Below are positions 53,595-61,765 of a stretch of DNA of 64,000 nucleotides, in pieces. The DNA is from Leifsonia sp. AG29 (GTDB taxonomy: Bacteria > Actinomycetota > Actinomycetes > Actinomycetales > Microbacteriaceae): contig NZ_VMSF01000001.1 of the NCBI RefSeq assembly GCF_009765225.1, positions 1,550,001-1,614,000 on the forward strand, written 5' to 3'. Numbering within the stretch: the stretch's first letter is position 1; each line of letters starts with the position of its first letter. The notes beneath the pieces are model-generated. The model had not been told where the DNA came from. It made no database searches and was given only the letters and a program-made list of their open reading frames with translations. The position numbers and the translations under genes were made by a program.

Positions 53595-54068
53595 TCATTC
53601 CGCGGGAGACAGGTGGGCCAGCAGAGCGTCGAGGATCGGACGCTGCGCTTTCGTGAGCAGGGATCGGGCCTCCTGAAGGCGCACCCACCGCGCGTCGTCC
53701 ACCTCCGGGAAGGTCCGGGTGCGTCCGGAACCGGGCGGCCAATCGAGCTCGAAGGTGTTGCTTGTGACGGTCTCGGGCTCGAAGGAGTCGGCCTCGGCGG
53801 CGAACGCGACGATGATCTTCCCCGAGCCCCGGAACTCGCCGAGGAGCGTGTATCCGGTGTCGGGGGGAGGCGTGCCGATCTCCTCGGTGAACTCGCGGAC
53901 CGCCGCAGCGACCTCGTCACCGCCATCGCCCTCCTCCGTGAGACCCTTCGGGATCGACCACGCACCCTCCTGCTTGCGCGCCCAGAACGGACCGCCCATG
54001 TGGGCGATCCAGACCTCCAGGTCGTCCCTGCGGCGGTAGAGGAGGATCCCCGCGCTCCGTGCCGTCAT
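53595..54068 (-). CDS. Nudix hydrolase
   Basis: A 157-residue Nudix protein. The Nudix box region is GLTEEG ... REFTEEIG, but two residues are inserted and an Asp stands where the first Glu is expected; the metal-binding REFTEE is intact. It begins SAGILLYRRRDDLEVWIAHMGG, which resembles hydrolases of dinucleoside polyphosphates or inositol pyrophosphates. The substrate is unknown. It is divergent from a second Nudix gene (99 bases apart). Confidence 0.87.
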   Translation of the reverse strand: MTARSAGILLYRRRDDLEVWIAHMGGPFWARKQEGAWSIPKGLTEEGDGGDEVAAAVREFTEEIGTPPPDTGYTLLGEFRGSGKIIVAFAAEADSFEPETVTSNTFELDWPPGSGRTRTFPEVDDARWVRLQEARSLLTKAQRPILDALLAHLSPAE

Positions 54069-54167
54069 CCCTCCACCCTAGGCCTGTGCCGGCGCCTCGG
54101 ACGGCTCGGGATGACCCGGCGTGACGGCCCCGGTCCGGCACGCGGGTGCTGCGACTAACGTGGAGAC

Positions 54168-54626
54168 GTGAACTCGGGTGACGCGTGGGTGGAGGGACCG
54201 GACGGCCGGCGCTTCTGGGGGCGCTATGGCGCGGCGGGGCTCCTCGTGCACGACGTGCGCCGGGGAGTCCTCCTCCAGCACCGGGCCGACTGGAGTCATT
54301 TCGGGAACACCTGGGGGCTGCCGGGCGGGGCGCGCCACGAGGGCGAGTCCGCCGTGGAGGGGGCCCTCCGGGAGGCGCTCGAGGAGGCCGCCGTGCCTCC
54401 CGACGCCGTGAACGTGCTGTTCGAGAGTGTGCTCGATCTCGGCTACTGGTCGTACACCACGGTGGTCGCCGAGGCGCTCCGGCCCTTCGACGTCCACATG
54501 GCCGACGTGGAGAGCATCGAGCTGCGCTGGGTCGCGATCGAGCGCGTGTCCGAACTTCCCCTGCACCCGGGGTTCAACGAGTCGTGGCCGGCCCTGCGGG
54601 CACGGCTCATGGGCCTGTCCGACTGA
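54168..54626 (+). CDS. Nudix hydrolase (second)
   Basis: A 152-residue Nudix protein with a near-canonical box, GGARHEGESAVEGALREALEEAAV. The N-terminus RRFWGRYGAAGLLVHD leads into the beta sheet. It hydrolyses a nucleoside-diphosphate-linked substrate that cannot be specified. TAACGT (54156-54161) lies six bases before GTG 54168, a leaderless pattern that fixes the start. Confidence 0.9.
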   Translation: MNSGDAWVEGPDGRRFWGRYGAAGLLVHDVRRGVLLQHRADWSHFGNTWGLPGGARHEGESAVEGALREALEEAAVPPDAVNVLFESVLDLGYWSYTTVVAEALRPFDVHMADVESIELRWVAIERVSELPLHPGFNESWPALRARLMGLSD

Positions 54627-54656
54627 CCCGGCGACGCGACCCGCTCGCGCGGGCCG

Positions 54657-54992
54657 TCAGGAGGCGAGCCGCGGCCAGAGCAGGGCGCTGGCGACATCGT
54701 CGCAGTCGTCGGGCACACCCGTGTAGTAGCCGGCGCCCGGGTACGGCGCCTGGCCGGGATGTGCCGGCGCGCCGGGGTAGCCGGGATCGCCGCGGTACGG
54801 ATGCGCTCGCTCCGCGAAGATCCGGTCGCCCCGGATGGTCCCGAGGTATCGGCCATCGGGTGTGACAGCGTCCTCGTCGTTCCACGGGAACCAGCCGATC
54901 CAGTCCCCGTCGGGATTGAACAGGTAGCGGTCCTGCGGGTCGGTCCGGAACGCGATCCAGACGCCCTGGCTGTCGTGCAGGTAGACGGTCAT
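54657..54992 (-). CDS. Beta-flower-like hypothetical protein
   Basis: A 111-residue protein. The first 60 residues show short repeated beta-hairpin units with aromatic ends (VWIAFRTDPQ, WIGWFPWNDE, RYLGTIRGDR), as in the 4-fold beta-flower family; that assignment is tentative. The C-terminal half is Gly/Pro/Tyr-rich and disordered. Function unknown. It converges with the second Nudix gene and is divergent from the DNA polymerase gene. Confidence 0.6.
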   Translation of the reverse strand: MTVYLHDSQGVWIAFRTDPQDRYLFNPDGDWIGWFPWNDEDAVTPDGRYLGTIRGDRIFAERAHPYRGDPGYPGAPAHPGQAPYPGAGYYTGVPDDCDDVASALLWPRLAS

Positions 54993-55099
54993 CGTCGATC
55001 ATGCCTTTCGGGTCGGCATTCGTGCGATGAATTATCCTCATCTCTCTTCCTGGTGGCAAGCGCCACGCCGATGTCGGATGGCGCCGGGAGAATGGAGGG

Positions 55100-56803
55100 G
55101 TGCATGTCATCCTCGAGCGCCTCGGCCGCGATTCCGTCCGCGCCGTTCGCCTCCGGGGAGCGGGGGACGACTCCGCCGTGGCACGCGGGGCTCGACTCGA
55201 CGAATCCATCGTGTCCGCCGGAGACCTGCCGGCCTTCGTCCGGGCGCTGGAAGCGGAGGAGAGGCCGCGCTGGGTCTGGAACGACACGCGCGCCTGGTAT
55301 CCGGCGCTGCTGGCGGCCCACGTGCGAGTCGAGCGGAGCGTCGACCTGCGCCTGTGCCATGCCATCCTGCGGGGGTCGACGCTCTCCGCCGGATCGGCGC
55401 TCGCCACGGCGCCGCCCGGGCCGTGGGACTCGCCTGGCGCCTCCGCCGAAGGAGGGGTCCCGCGGAGGCCGGAGCACCTTCCGCTGTTCGACCTCGACGA
55501 CGATCGGGCCGAGCCCTCGCCGCTGGCGGAGTTCCTTCTGCAGGAGGAGGCGCTTTCCGCCAGTCGCGAGCCCGGCCGCCTGCGCCTCCTGCTCGCCGCC
55601 GAATCCGCGGGGGCGTTGATCGCCGCCGAGATGCACCACGCCGGGCTGCCTTACAGCGCACGCCGCCACGACGAATTACTCGCTGGCCTCCTCGGGCCCC
55701 GGCCGCCGTATGGGCTGCCCGCCGTGCTCGAAGACCTGGCCGCCGACATCCGAAGCGCCCTCGACGCGCCCGACCTCAATCCCGACAGTCCGCCGGAGGT
55801 GCTGCGCGCCCTTCAGCGGGCCGGTCTCGTCGTCTCCTCGACGAGGTCGTGGGAGCTGCGGCGCCTCGAGCACCCGGCGATCGACCCCCTGCTGCGGTAC
55901 AAGAAGCTCAGCCGCCTCCTGACCGCGAACGGGTGGACGTGGGCCGACACCTGGGTGCGCGACGGCCGGTTCCGCCCCGACTACGTGCCCGGCGGCGTCG
56001 TGACCGGGCGCTGGGCCACGCGCGGGGGAGGGGCGCTCCAGCTCCCGCGCCAGGTTCGGGGCGCGGTCGTCGCCGATCCCGGCTGGAAGCTCGTCGTCGC
56101 GGACGCGGCGCAGCTTGAGCCGCGCCTCCTGGCCGGTCTCGCCTCCGATGAGACGATGGCCGCCGCCGGCCGCGGCAAAGACCTGTATGAAGGGATCGTC
56201 GCCACCGGAGCCGTGGAGGAGCGCGCACACGCCAAGGTCGCGATGCTCGGCGCGATGTACGGCGCCACCACGGGGGAGAGCGGCCGCCTGATGCCCCGGC
56301 TCGCGAACGCCTTCCCCCGCGCCGTGCGGCTCGTCGAGGAGGCCGCCCGCGCGGGCGAGCGCGGGGAGATCGCGACCTCTCGCCTCGGCCGGAGCTCGCC
56401 TCCTCCCGGGGCGGCCTGGCAGTCGGCCCAGTCAGCCGCCTCCGGCGACGGCTCGACCGCCGCGGACGAGCGGAGGGCCCGGTCGGTCTCGCGCGACTGG
56501 GGGCGGTTCACACGGAACTTCGTCGTCCAGGCCTCGGCGGCCGAGTGGGCGCTCTGCTGGATGGCCGAGCTCCGCAACCGGCTCGTCGACCTCGCGCCGG
56601 GCACCTGGATCACCGACGCGCCGCACCTGGTCTACTTCCTCCACGACGAGGTGATCGTGCATGCCCCCGCGGAGCTCGCCCCGGCCGCCGCGGCCGCCGT
56701 CACCGAGTCCGCCCGGCGCGCCGGAGTCCTCCTGTTCGGAAGCTTTCCTGTCGAGTTCCCGGTCACGGCCGCAGTCGTCGACAGCTACGCCGAGGCGAAA
56801 TGA
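55100..56803 (+). CDS. Short family A DNA polymerase with 3'-5' exonuclease-like domain
   Basis: A 567-residue protein. The C-terminal half is a family A polymerase: motif A VVADAAQLEPRLLAG, motif B RAHAKVAMLGAMYG (the R-x3-K-x7-YG helix) and motif C LHDEVI. The N-terminal part is exonuclease-like and degraded in sequence. There is no 5'-nuclease domain, so it is not the main Pol I. Such proteins are annotated as bifunctional 3'-5' exonuclease/DNA polymerase in actinobacteria; their role is unclear. GAGAAT (55088-55093) lies six bases before GTG 55100. Confidence 0.9.
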   Translation: MHVILERLGRDSVRAVRLRGAGDDSAVARGARLDESIVSAGDLPAFVRALEAEERPRWVWNDTRAWYPALLAAHVRVERSVDLRLCHAILRGSTLSAGSALATAPPGPWDSPGASAEGGVPRRPEHLPLFDLDDDRAEPSPLAEFLLQEEALSASREPGRLRLLLAAESAGALIAAEMHHAGLPYSARRHDELLAGLLGPRPPYGLPAVLEDLAADIRSALDAPDLNPDSPPEVLRALQRAGLVVSSTRSWELRRLEHPAIDPLLRYKKLSRLLTANGWTWADTWVRDGRFRPDYVPGGVVTGRWATRGGGALQLPRQVRGAVVADPGWKLVVADAAQLEPRLLAGLASDETMAAAGRGKDLYEGIVATGAVEERAHAKVAMLGAMYGATTGESGRLMPRLANAFPRAVRLVEEAARAGERGEIATSRLGRSSPPPGAAWQSAQSAASGDGSTAADERRARSVSRDWGRFTRNFVVQASAAEWALCWMAELRNRLVDLAPGTWITDAPHLVYFLHDEVIVHAPAELAPAAAAAVTESARRAGVLLFGSFPVEFPVTAAVVDSYAEAK

Positions 56804-56882
56804 GCCGGTTGCGACCCTCGGCCGGGGAATGAGAGGGTGTCGCGGCTGGTTGTTCCCGTCGACCTGACAGAGGATGGATCCC

Positions 56883-57728
56883 ATGACCGACACCGCCACC
56901 GCCCCCGCCGATCCCGACGCGGTCCTCGCGCGCTACCGCGCCCGCCGCGAGCAGGCCGTCACCGCGCCGCAGGGCAATCTCGCCCTCGTGAACACGCAGT
57001 GGATCACCGGCGACCCGGACACGCAGCAACCGGTGTGGGGCGTGCCGGGCCTGTGGTCTCCGCTGCCTCACGGAGAATCCGGCCTCACGGTCACGGCGGC
57101 GGCCTCCGACGGCATCGTCGTCGACGGCGAGCTGGTCGACGGCTCCGCGGTGGTCCGCGGCAAGGACGACCCCAACCCCGGTTCGATCCGGTTCAGCGAC
57201 ACCGTCACGGGCTTCGTGATCGCCAGCGAGGAGGGCGAGTACGCGCTTCGCGTGTGGGACGCGAACTCCGAGGCCATCCAGGAGTTCGGATCGATCGACG
57301 CGTTCCCGTTCAACCCCGAGTGGATCATCAGGGCCGCCTTCACACCGATCGAGGGCGGCAAGACGGTCGGCTTCGAGCACCTCAAGGACGACGGCGCTAC
57401 CCGCGACATGGTCATCCCGGGCGAGATCACCTTCACGAAGGACGGCGTCGACTACAACCTCGCCGCGTTCAAGGCCGGGCGGGCCCTCCAGCTCGTGTTC
57501 GCCGACGCGACGAACGGCGACAGCACCTACTCGGTCGGCCGGTTCCTCTTCGTCGTCCCGAACGACGACGGCACGGTGACGCTCGACTTCAACCTCGCCG
57601 TCCTGCCGCCGTGCGCGTTCAGCTACAACTTCAACTGCCCGCTGCCTCCCAAGCAGAACCGTTTCGCCGTGCCGATCGAGGCCGGGGAGAAGAACGTCCT
57701 GAACAAGCAGGGCGAACTCCTCCACTGA
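56883..57728 (+). CDS. DUF1684 family protein
   Basis: A 281-residue protein of the DUF1684 family. The conserved C-terminal block is present: LVFADATNGDSTYSVGRFLF, VTLDFNLAVLPPCAFSYNFNCPLPP and NRFAVPIEAGEK. No signal peptide. The biochemical function is unknown to me. ATG 56883 is chosen because AGAGGA lies eight bases upstream; ATG 56874 is within that Shine-Dalgarno. Convergent with padR, 10 bases apart. Confidence 0.88.
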   Translation: MTDTATAPADPDAVLARYRARREQAVTAPQGNLALVNTQWITGDPDTQQPVWGVPGLWSPLPHGESGLTVTAAASDGIVVDGELVDGSAVVRGKDDPNPGSIRFSDTVTGFVIASEEGEYALRVWDANSEAIQEFGSIDAFPFNPEWIIRAAFTPIEGGKTVGFEHLKDDGATRDMVIPGEITFTKDGVDYNLAAFKAGRALQLVFADATNGDSTYSVGRFLFVVPNDDGTVTLDFNLAVLPPCAFSYNFNCPLPPKQNRFAVPIEAGEKNVLNKQGELLH

Positions 57729-57738
57729 GCGGAGCCGC

Positions 57739-58311
57739 TCAGCGGGCGTCGGCCGGTTCGGCCGGGCGGCGCCCGCGGCGCGGTCGCTCGGGGGAGCGCG
57801 CCTGGACGAGGGCTCCCGGGTGCGCCTCCAGTGCCGCCGCGACCTCGTCGAGCCACTCGATCGCGGCGCGAGCGCCGAGCTCTGCCGCCCGGTTCGCGGC
57901 GAGGAGCGCCCGCGAGTCCGCCTCGTGCGTGAGCCAGCGGATTTTCTCGGTGAAGGCCGCCCGGTAGTCGTCGACGATGGCCCGCGCGTCGGCTTCCGCC
58001 AGAGAAGCGGCGATCAGCACCTGGTCGAGCATCTCGTCCCAGTCGGGTCGGGCGTCACCCGGCCCGGCCGTCAGCCATTGCCGCGCTGCGTCCCGTCCGG
58101 CGTCGGTCAGCGCGTAGAGCGGGAGGCCGTCCTCGGTCGTTCCGGCAGAGGCGACGAGACCCTGGTCGACCATGCGATCGAGGGTGGAGTAGACCTGCCC
58201 GGCGTTGAGCACCCGGCGGTGCGCGGCCCGGCACAGGAACTCGCTCTGGAGTTGCGATCCGTACGCGGGGCCCTGCGTCAGGAGGGCGAGGAAACCGTTC
58301 TGCACCGACAT
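57739..58311 (-). CDS. PadR family transcriptional regulator
   Basis: A 190-residue PadR-type regulator. The winged helix-turn-helix is LLTQGPAYGSQLQSEF ... VLNAGQVYSTLDRMVDQGLVASAG, and the C-terminal helical Vir domain contains RAIVDDYRAAFTEKIRWL. A basic tail (RPRRGRRP) follows. A dyad overlapping the start codon and the -10 box suggests autorepression. The ligand and other targets are unknown; the adjacent DUF1684 gene converges with it, so it is not an obvious target. Confidence 0.92.
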   Translation of the reverse strand: MSVQNGFLALLTQGPAYGSQLQSEFLCRAAHRRVLNAGQVYSTLDRMVDQGLVASAGTTEDGLPLYALTDAGRDAARQWLTAGPGDARPDWDEMLDQVLIAASLAEADARAIVDDYRAAFTEKIRWLTHEADSRALLAANRAAELGARAAIEWLDEVAAALEAHPGALVQARSPERPRRGRRPAEPADAR

Positions 58312-58321
58312 ACTCGGTATG
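58309..58321. promoter_or_regulatory. Candidate PadR operator CATAC-TCG-GTATG
   Basis: A perfect inverted repeat that covers the padR start codon (58309-58311) and part of its -10-like TAGCAT, read on the minus strand (58319-58324). PadR regulators commonly bind ATAC-N-GTAT dyads, so autorepression of a leaderless padR transcript is likely. Confidence 0.6.
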
Positions 58322-58495
58322 CTATTCCGCTTCGACGTTCCCGTCGCGACCGAATCACCGAATCACAATCTTGTAACTACGCGCGATTCTCCGGCATAAT
58401 CGACGCAGCGCACCCGAGTGCGTCCAACTTCACAAGCCGCAGCATCCGACGTTCCTGGTCGTAGGGGAAGACGCACCAACGAACGGAGGAGAACC

Positions 58496-58999
58496 ATGGC
58501 GGCACACGCAGCTCGAGGAGTGCTCTACGTGCACTCCTCTCCCAGCGCGCTCTGCCCCCACATCGAGTGGGCGGCGGGTCGCGCTCTCGGCCGTGCTGTG
58601 AACTTCACCTGGGAGGCACAGCCGGTCCTTCGGGGCGCCCACAGGACAGAGTTCTTCTGGGAGGGACCCCAGGGCACCGGTGCGCGTCTCGCCACGGCGC
58701 TGCGCGGCTGGGAGCACCTCCGGTACGAGGTCACGGAGGACGCCGGCCTCGGCACCGACGGCGGCCGCTGGATGCACACCCCCGACCTCGGGATCTTCTT
58801 CGCGCAGGTAGATACCGCGGGCAACACGGTCATCCCGGAGGATCGCGTCCGGTACGCCATGGAGATCGCCGGCGGGAACGCGATCGAGCTGCACCGCGAA
58901 CTCCGGCTCGCCCTCGGCCAGGCGTGGGACGACGAGCTCGAACCGTTCCGCCACGCGCACGACGACACGTCGGTCACCTGGCTCCACAAGGTCGGCTGA
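58496..58999 (+). CDS. DUF3145 family protein
   Basis: A 167-residue actinobacterial protein of the DUF3145 family. It begins GVLYVHSSPSALCPHIEWA and includes VNFTWEAQPVLRGAHRTEFFWEG and GIFFAQVDTAGNTVIPEDR. Function is unknown; the gene is often found beside the fatty-acid synthesis cluster, as here. GGAGGA six bases before ATG 58496 sets the start; the in-frame extension upstream to 58418 lacks such a signal. A strong terminator follows. Confidence 0.92.
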   Translation: MAAHAARGVLYVHSSPSALCPHIEWAAGRALGRAVNFTWEAQPVLRGAHRTEFFWEGPQGTGARLATALRGWEHLRYEVTEDAGLGTDGGRWMHTPDLGIFFAQVDTAGNTVIPEDRVRYAMEIAGGNAIELHRELRLALGQAWDDELEPFRHAHDDTSVTWLHKVG

Positions 59000-59047
59000 T
59001 CGCGCTCCCGCGGCGGGCCCGGCACGGCCGCCCGTTCGCGGTGAACG

Positions 59048-59082
59048 ACGAAGGCCCCGGTCGGACGGACCGGGGCCTTCGT
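59048..59082. terminator. Bidirectional terminator between DUF3145 gene and fabF
   Basis: A perfect 15-bp stem (arms 59048-59062 and 59068-59082) with loop GGACG, followed by a G/T-rich stretch. It separates convergent genes, 48 bases after the DUF3145 stop and 16 bases before the end of fabF. Confidence 0.9.
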
Positions 59083-59098
59083 GTTCGCGCGTTTCGGA

Positions 59099-60334
59099 TC
59101 AGACGCTGCGGAAGGCGGCGACGGCGTTGTGACCGCCGAAGCCGAACGAGTTGCTGATCGCGAGCACCGGCCCCTCGGGGAGCGGCTGCGGCTGACCGGA
59201 CACCTGCAGCGGGATCGCCGGGTCGAGCTCCGTGATGTTGATGGTCGGAGGGGCGACCCGATCGCGGAGGGCGAGCACGGTGAAGACGGCCTCGAGAGCG
59301 CCGGTGCCGCCGAGGAGGTGACCGGTCGACGCCTTGGTCGCCGATACCGGGATCGCGTGGACGCGGTCCCCGAAGACCTCGCGGAGAGCGACGTACTCCG
59401 ACGGGTCGCCGACCGGCGTGCTCGTCGCGTGGGCGTTGATGTGCACGACCTCGTCGGGAGCGGCGCCCGCCTGGCCGAGCGCGAGGCGCACGGCACGGCT
59501 CGCCCCGCGCCCCTCCGGGTCGTTGGCCGTGATGTGATACGAGTCGGCGGTGACCCCTCCGCCCGCGAGCTCGGCGTAGATCCGGGCGCCGCGGGCCAGC
59601 GCGTGCTCCTCGGTCTCGAGCACCAGGCTCGCCGCGCCTTCGCCCATGACGAAACCGTCGCGGTCCACGCTGTACGGCCGGGAGGCGGTGGCCGGGTCGT
59701 CGTTGCGGCGCGACAGGGCCTGCATCGACGCGAAGGAGGCGATGGTGATCGGGTGGATCGCGGACTCGGTGCCGCCGGCGATCACGACGTCGGCGAGACC
59801 CGCCTGCAGATGCTCGTAGGCGTTGACGAGCGACTCGGTGCTCGACGCGCAGGCGGAGGCCACGGTCCGTGCGAAGGCGCGGGCCTCGAAGTGCATCGAG
59901 ACGGCGGCGGAGGCCGCGTTCGGCATGAGCATGGGCACGGTCATGGGCAGCACCCGGCGGGGGCCGCGGTCGCGGAGCGTGTCCCACGCGTCGAGGAGCG
60001 TCCAGACGCCGCCGATGCCGGTGGCGTAGTCGACGCCGAGCCGCTCGGGGGCGACGTCGGGCTCGCCGGCGTCCTTCCAGGCCTCCATCGCGGAGATCAG
60101 GGCGAACTGGCTCGACGGGTCGAGGCGCTTGGCGACGGGGCGCTCCAGCACCTCCTCCGGGCGCACCTTCGCCTCGGCGGCGAACGTGACGGGGAGCTCG
60201 TACTGGGCGACCCAGTCGTGCTCGAGCGTCCGGGCGCCGGACTCGCCGGCCAGCAGCGCGGCCCAGCTCTCCGGTGCGGTGCCACCGAGCGGGGACGAGG
60301 CGCCCACACCGGTGACGACGATCTTCTTGGTCAT
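59099..60334 (-). CDS. fabF: 3-oxoacyl-[acyl-carrier-protein] synthase II
   Basis: A 411-residue beta-ketoacyl-ACP synthase that elongates acyl-ACP with malonyl-ACP. The catalytic Cys is in VASACASSTE, His in NAHATSTPVGD, and Lys/His in KASTGHLLGG; the C-terminus has SFGFGGHNA. It is the last gene of the fasR-fabD-fabH-acpP-fabF cluster, separated from acpP by 111 bases that hold a stem-loop. Confidence 0.96.
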   Translation of the reverse strand: MTKKIVVTGVGASSPLGGTAPESWAALLAGESGARTLEHDWVAQYELPVTFAAEAKVRPEEVLERPVAKRLDPSSQFALISAMEAWKDAGEPDVAPERLGVDYATGIGGVWTLLDAWDTLRDRGPRRVLPMTVPMLMPNAASAAVSMHFEARAFARTVASACASSTESLVNAYEHLQAGLADVVIAGGTESAIHPITIASFASMQALSRRNDDPATASRPYSVDRDGFVMGEGAASLVLETEEHALARGARIYAELAGGGVTADSYHITANDPEGRGASRAVRLALGQAGAAPDEVVHINAHATSTPVGDPSEYVALREVFGDRVHAIPVSATKASTGHLLGGTGALEAVFTVLALRDRVAPPTINITELDPAIPLQVSGQPQPLPEGPVLAISNSFGFGGHNAVAAFRSV

Positions 60335-60392
60335 AACGGCAACTCTCCGGGAATCGGGATTGTCGACGGGCGCACCCCGCCCGCCACCCTCA

Positions 60393-60418
60393 CGGGCGGC
60401 CCGTGGGGGCGCCGCCCG
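60393..60418 (-). promoter_or_regulatory. Intercistronic stem-loop between acpP and fabF
   Basis: An 8-bp stem (CGGGCGGC at 60393-60400, GCCGCCCG at 60411-60418) lies between acpP and fabF. There is no T-run. Such elements often let the abundant acpP message exceed the downstream synthase message by partial termination or RNA protection (inference). Confidence 0.5.
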
Positions 60419-60445
60419 CGAGGGAGGAAGATTTCTTGCGAGCCC

Positions 60446-60697
60446 CTAGGCGTCCTGCGCCTTGACGATGAACTCGACGGCATCGCCGACGGTCTTGAGG
60501 TTCTTGACCTCCTCGTCCGGGATCTTGACATCGAACTTGTCCTCGGCGTTGACCACGATGGTCATCATCGAGATGGAGTCGATGTCGAGGTCGTCGGTGA
60601 ACGACTTGTCCAGCTCAACCGTGTCGGTCGCGATGCCGGTCTCGTCGTTGATGAGCTCGGCCAGGCCGGCAAGAACTTCTTCGGTGGACAATGCCAT
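60446..60697 (-). CDS. acpP: Acyl carrier protein
   Basis: An 83-residue acidic carrier protein. The phosphopantetheine Ser is in DLDIDSISMMTIV, where Ile replaces the Leu of the usual DSL. It carries growing acyl chains for type II fatty-acid synthesis. It lies 44 bases after fabH and 111 before fabF. A GAGGAGA-type Shine-Dalgarno (CAAGGAGAAATC on the minus strand) precedes the ATG. Confidence 0.97.
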   Translation of the reverse strand: MALSTEEVLAGLAELINDETGIATDTVELDKSFTDDLDIDSISMMTIVVNAEDKFDVKIPDEEVKNLKTVGDAVEFIVKAQDA

Positions 60698-60741
60698 GGT
60701 GATTTCTCCTTGAGGGGGTGTCGTTTTGACCGTGGAACAGT

Positions 60742-61746
60742 CTAGGGCAGCACGACGACCTGCGCGCCGAAGACCAGACCGGCGCCGAAGCCGATCTGGA
60801 GCGCGAGGCCGCCCGACAGCTCGGGGTGCTCCTGGAGGAGGCGATGCGTCGCCAGCGGGATCGATGCGGCCGAGGTGTTCCCGGTCGTCTCGATGTCACG
60901 CGCGATGGCCACCGTCTCCGGAAGCTTCAGCTGCTTGGCGAACTCGTCCACGATCCGCATGTTCGCCTGGTGGGGGATGAACGCCGCGAGCTGGTCCGGG
61001 GTGACCCCGGCCTCGTCGAGCGCCTGCTTCGCCACCTTGGCCATCTCCCAGACGGCCCAGCGGAAGACCGTCTGCCCCTCCTGCCGGAGCGTCGGCCACG
61101 GCTTCTCGCCGTCACGGAACTCGAGCAGGGTGTTGCTCATCCCGACGGCGTCGGCCTTCGACCCGTCCGAGCCCCAGACCGTCTTCGCGATGCCCGGGTA
61201 CTCGCTCGGGCCGATGACGACGGCGCCGGCACCGTCGCCGAGCAGGAAGGAGATCGTGCGATCGGTCGGATCGACGACGTCCGACAGCTTCTCGGCTCCG
61301 ACGACGAGGGCGTAGTGAGCGGCTCCGGTGCGGATGAGCGCGTCGGCCTGCGCGACGGCGTACGCGTACCCGGCGCAAGCCGCGTTCATGTCGTACGCGG
61401 CCGCGGGGTTGGCGCCGACCCGGTCGGCGAGGACCGCAGCGATGGAGGGGGTCTGCTGCACGTTCGAGACGGTCGCGACGATGACGGCGTCGATCAGCTG
61501 CGGGTCGACGCCGGACTTCGCGATCGCCTCCTTCGACGCCTCCGTGGCGAGGTCGACGGCGAGGACGTCGCGGCCCGCGCGGGTGCGCGTGATGATGCCG
61601 GTGCGCTGGCGGATCCACTCGTCGGACGAGTTGATCGGTCCGACGAGGTCGTCGTTCGGGACGACGTTCTCGCCCCGGGCCGCGCCGATCGAGAGGATGC
61701 GGGTGTACTGCGGACCGTGGGACTGCTGCAGGGTGGGTCGGGTCAT
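60742..61746 (-). CDS. fabH: 3-oxoacyl-[acyl-carrier-protein] synthase III
   Basis: A 334-residue KAS III that starts fatty-acid synthesis from acyl-CoA and malonyl-ACP. The catalytic Cys is in DMNAACAGYAYAV, His in FIPHQANMRIVDE, and Asn in TTGNTSAASIPLA. In actinomycetes the enzyme takes branched starters. It follows fabD by 19 bases. Confidence 0.96.
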   Translation of the reverse strand: MTRPTLQQSHGPQYTRILSIGAARGENVVPNDDLVGPINSSDEWIRQRTGIITRTRAGRDVLAVDLATEASKEAIAKSGVDPQLIDAVIVATVSNVQQTPSIAAVLADRVGANPAAAYDMNAACAGYAYAVAQADALIRTGAAHYALVVGAEKLSDVVDPTDRTISFLLGDGAGAVVIGPSEYPGIAKTVWGSDGSKADAVGMSNTLLEFRDGEKPWPTLRQEGQTVFRWAVWEMAKVAKQALDEAGVTPDQLAAFIPHQANMRIVDEFAKQLKLPETVAIARDIETTGNTSAASIPLATHRLLQEHPELSGGLALQIGFGAGLVFGAQVVVLP

Positions 61747-61765
61747 CGGGGAGCTCCTAGCGGCC

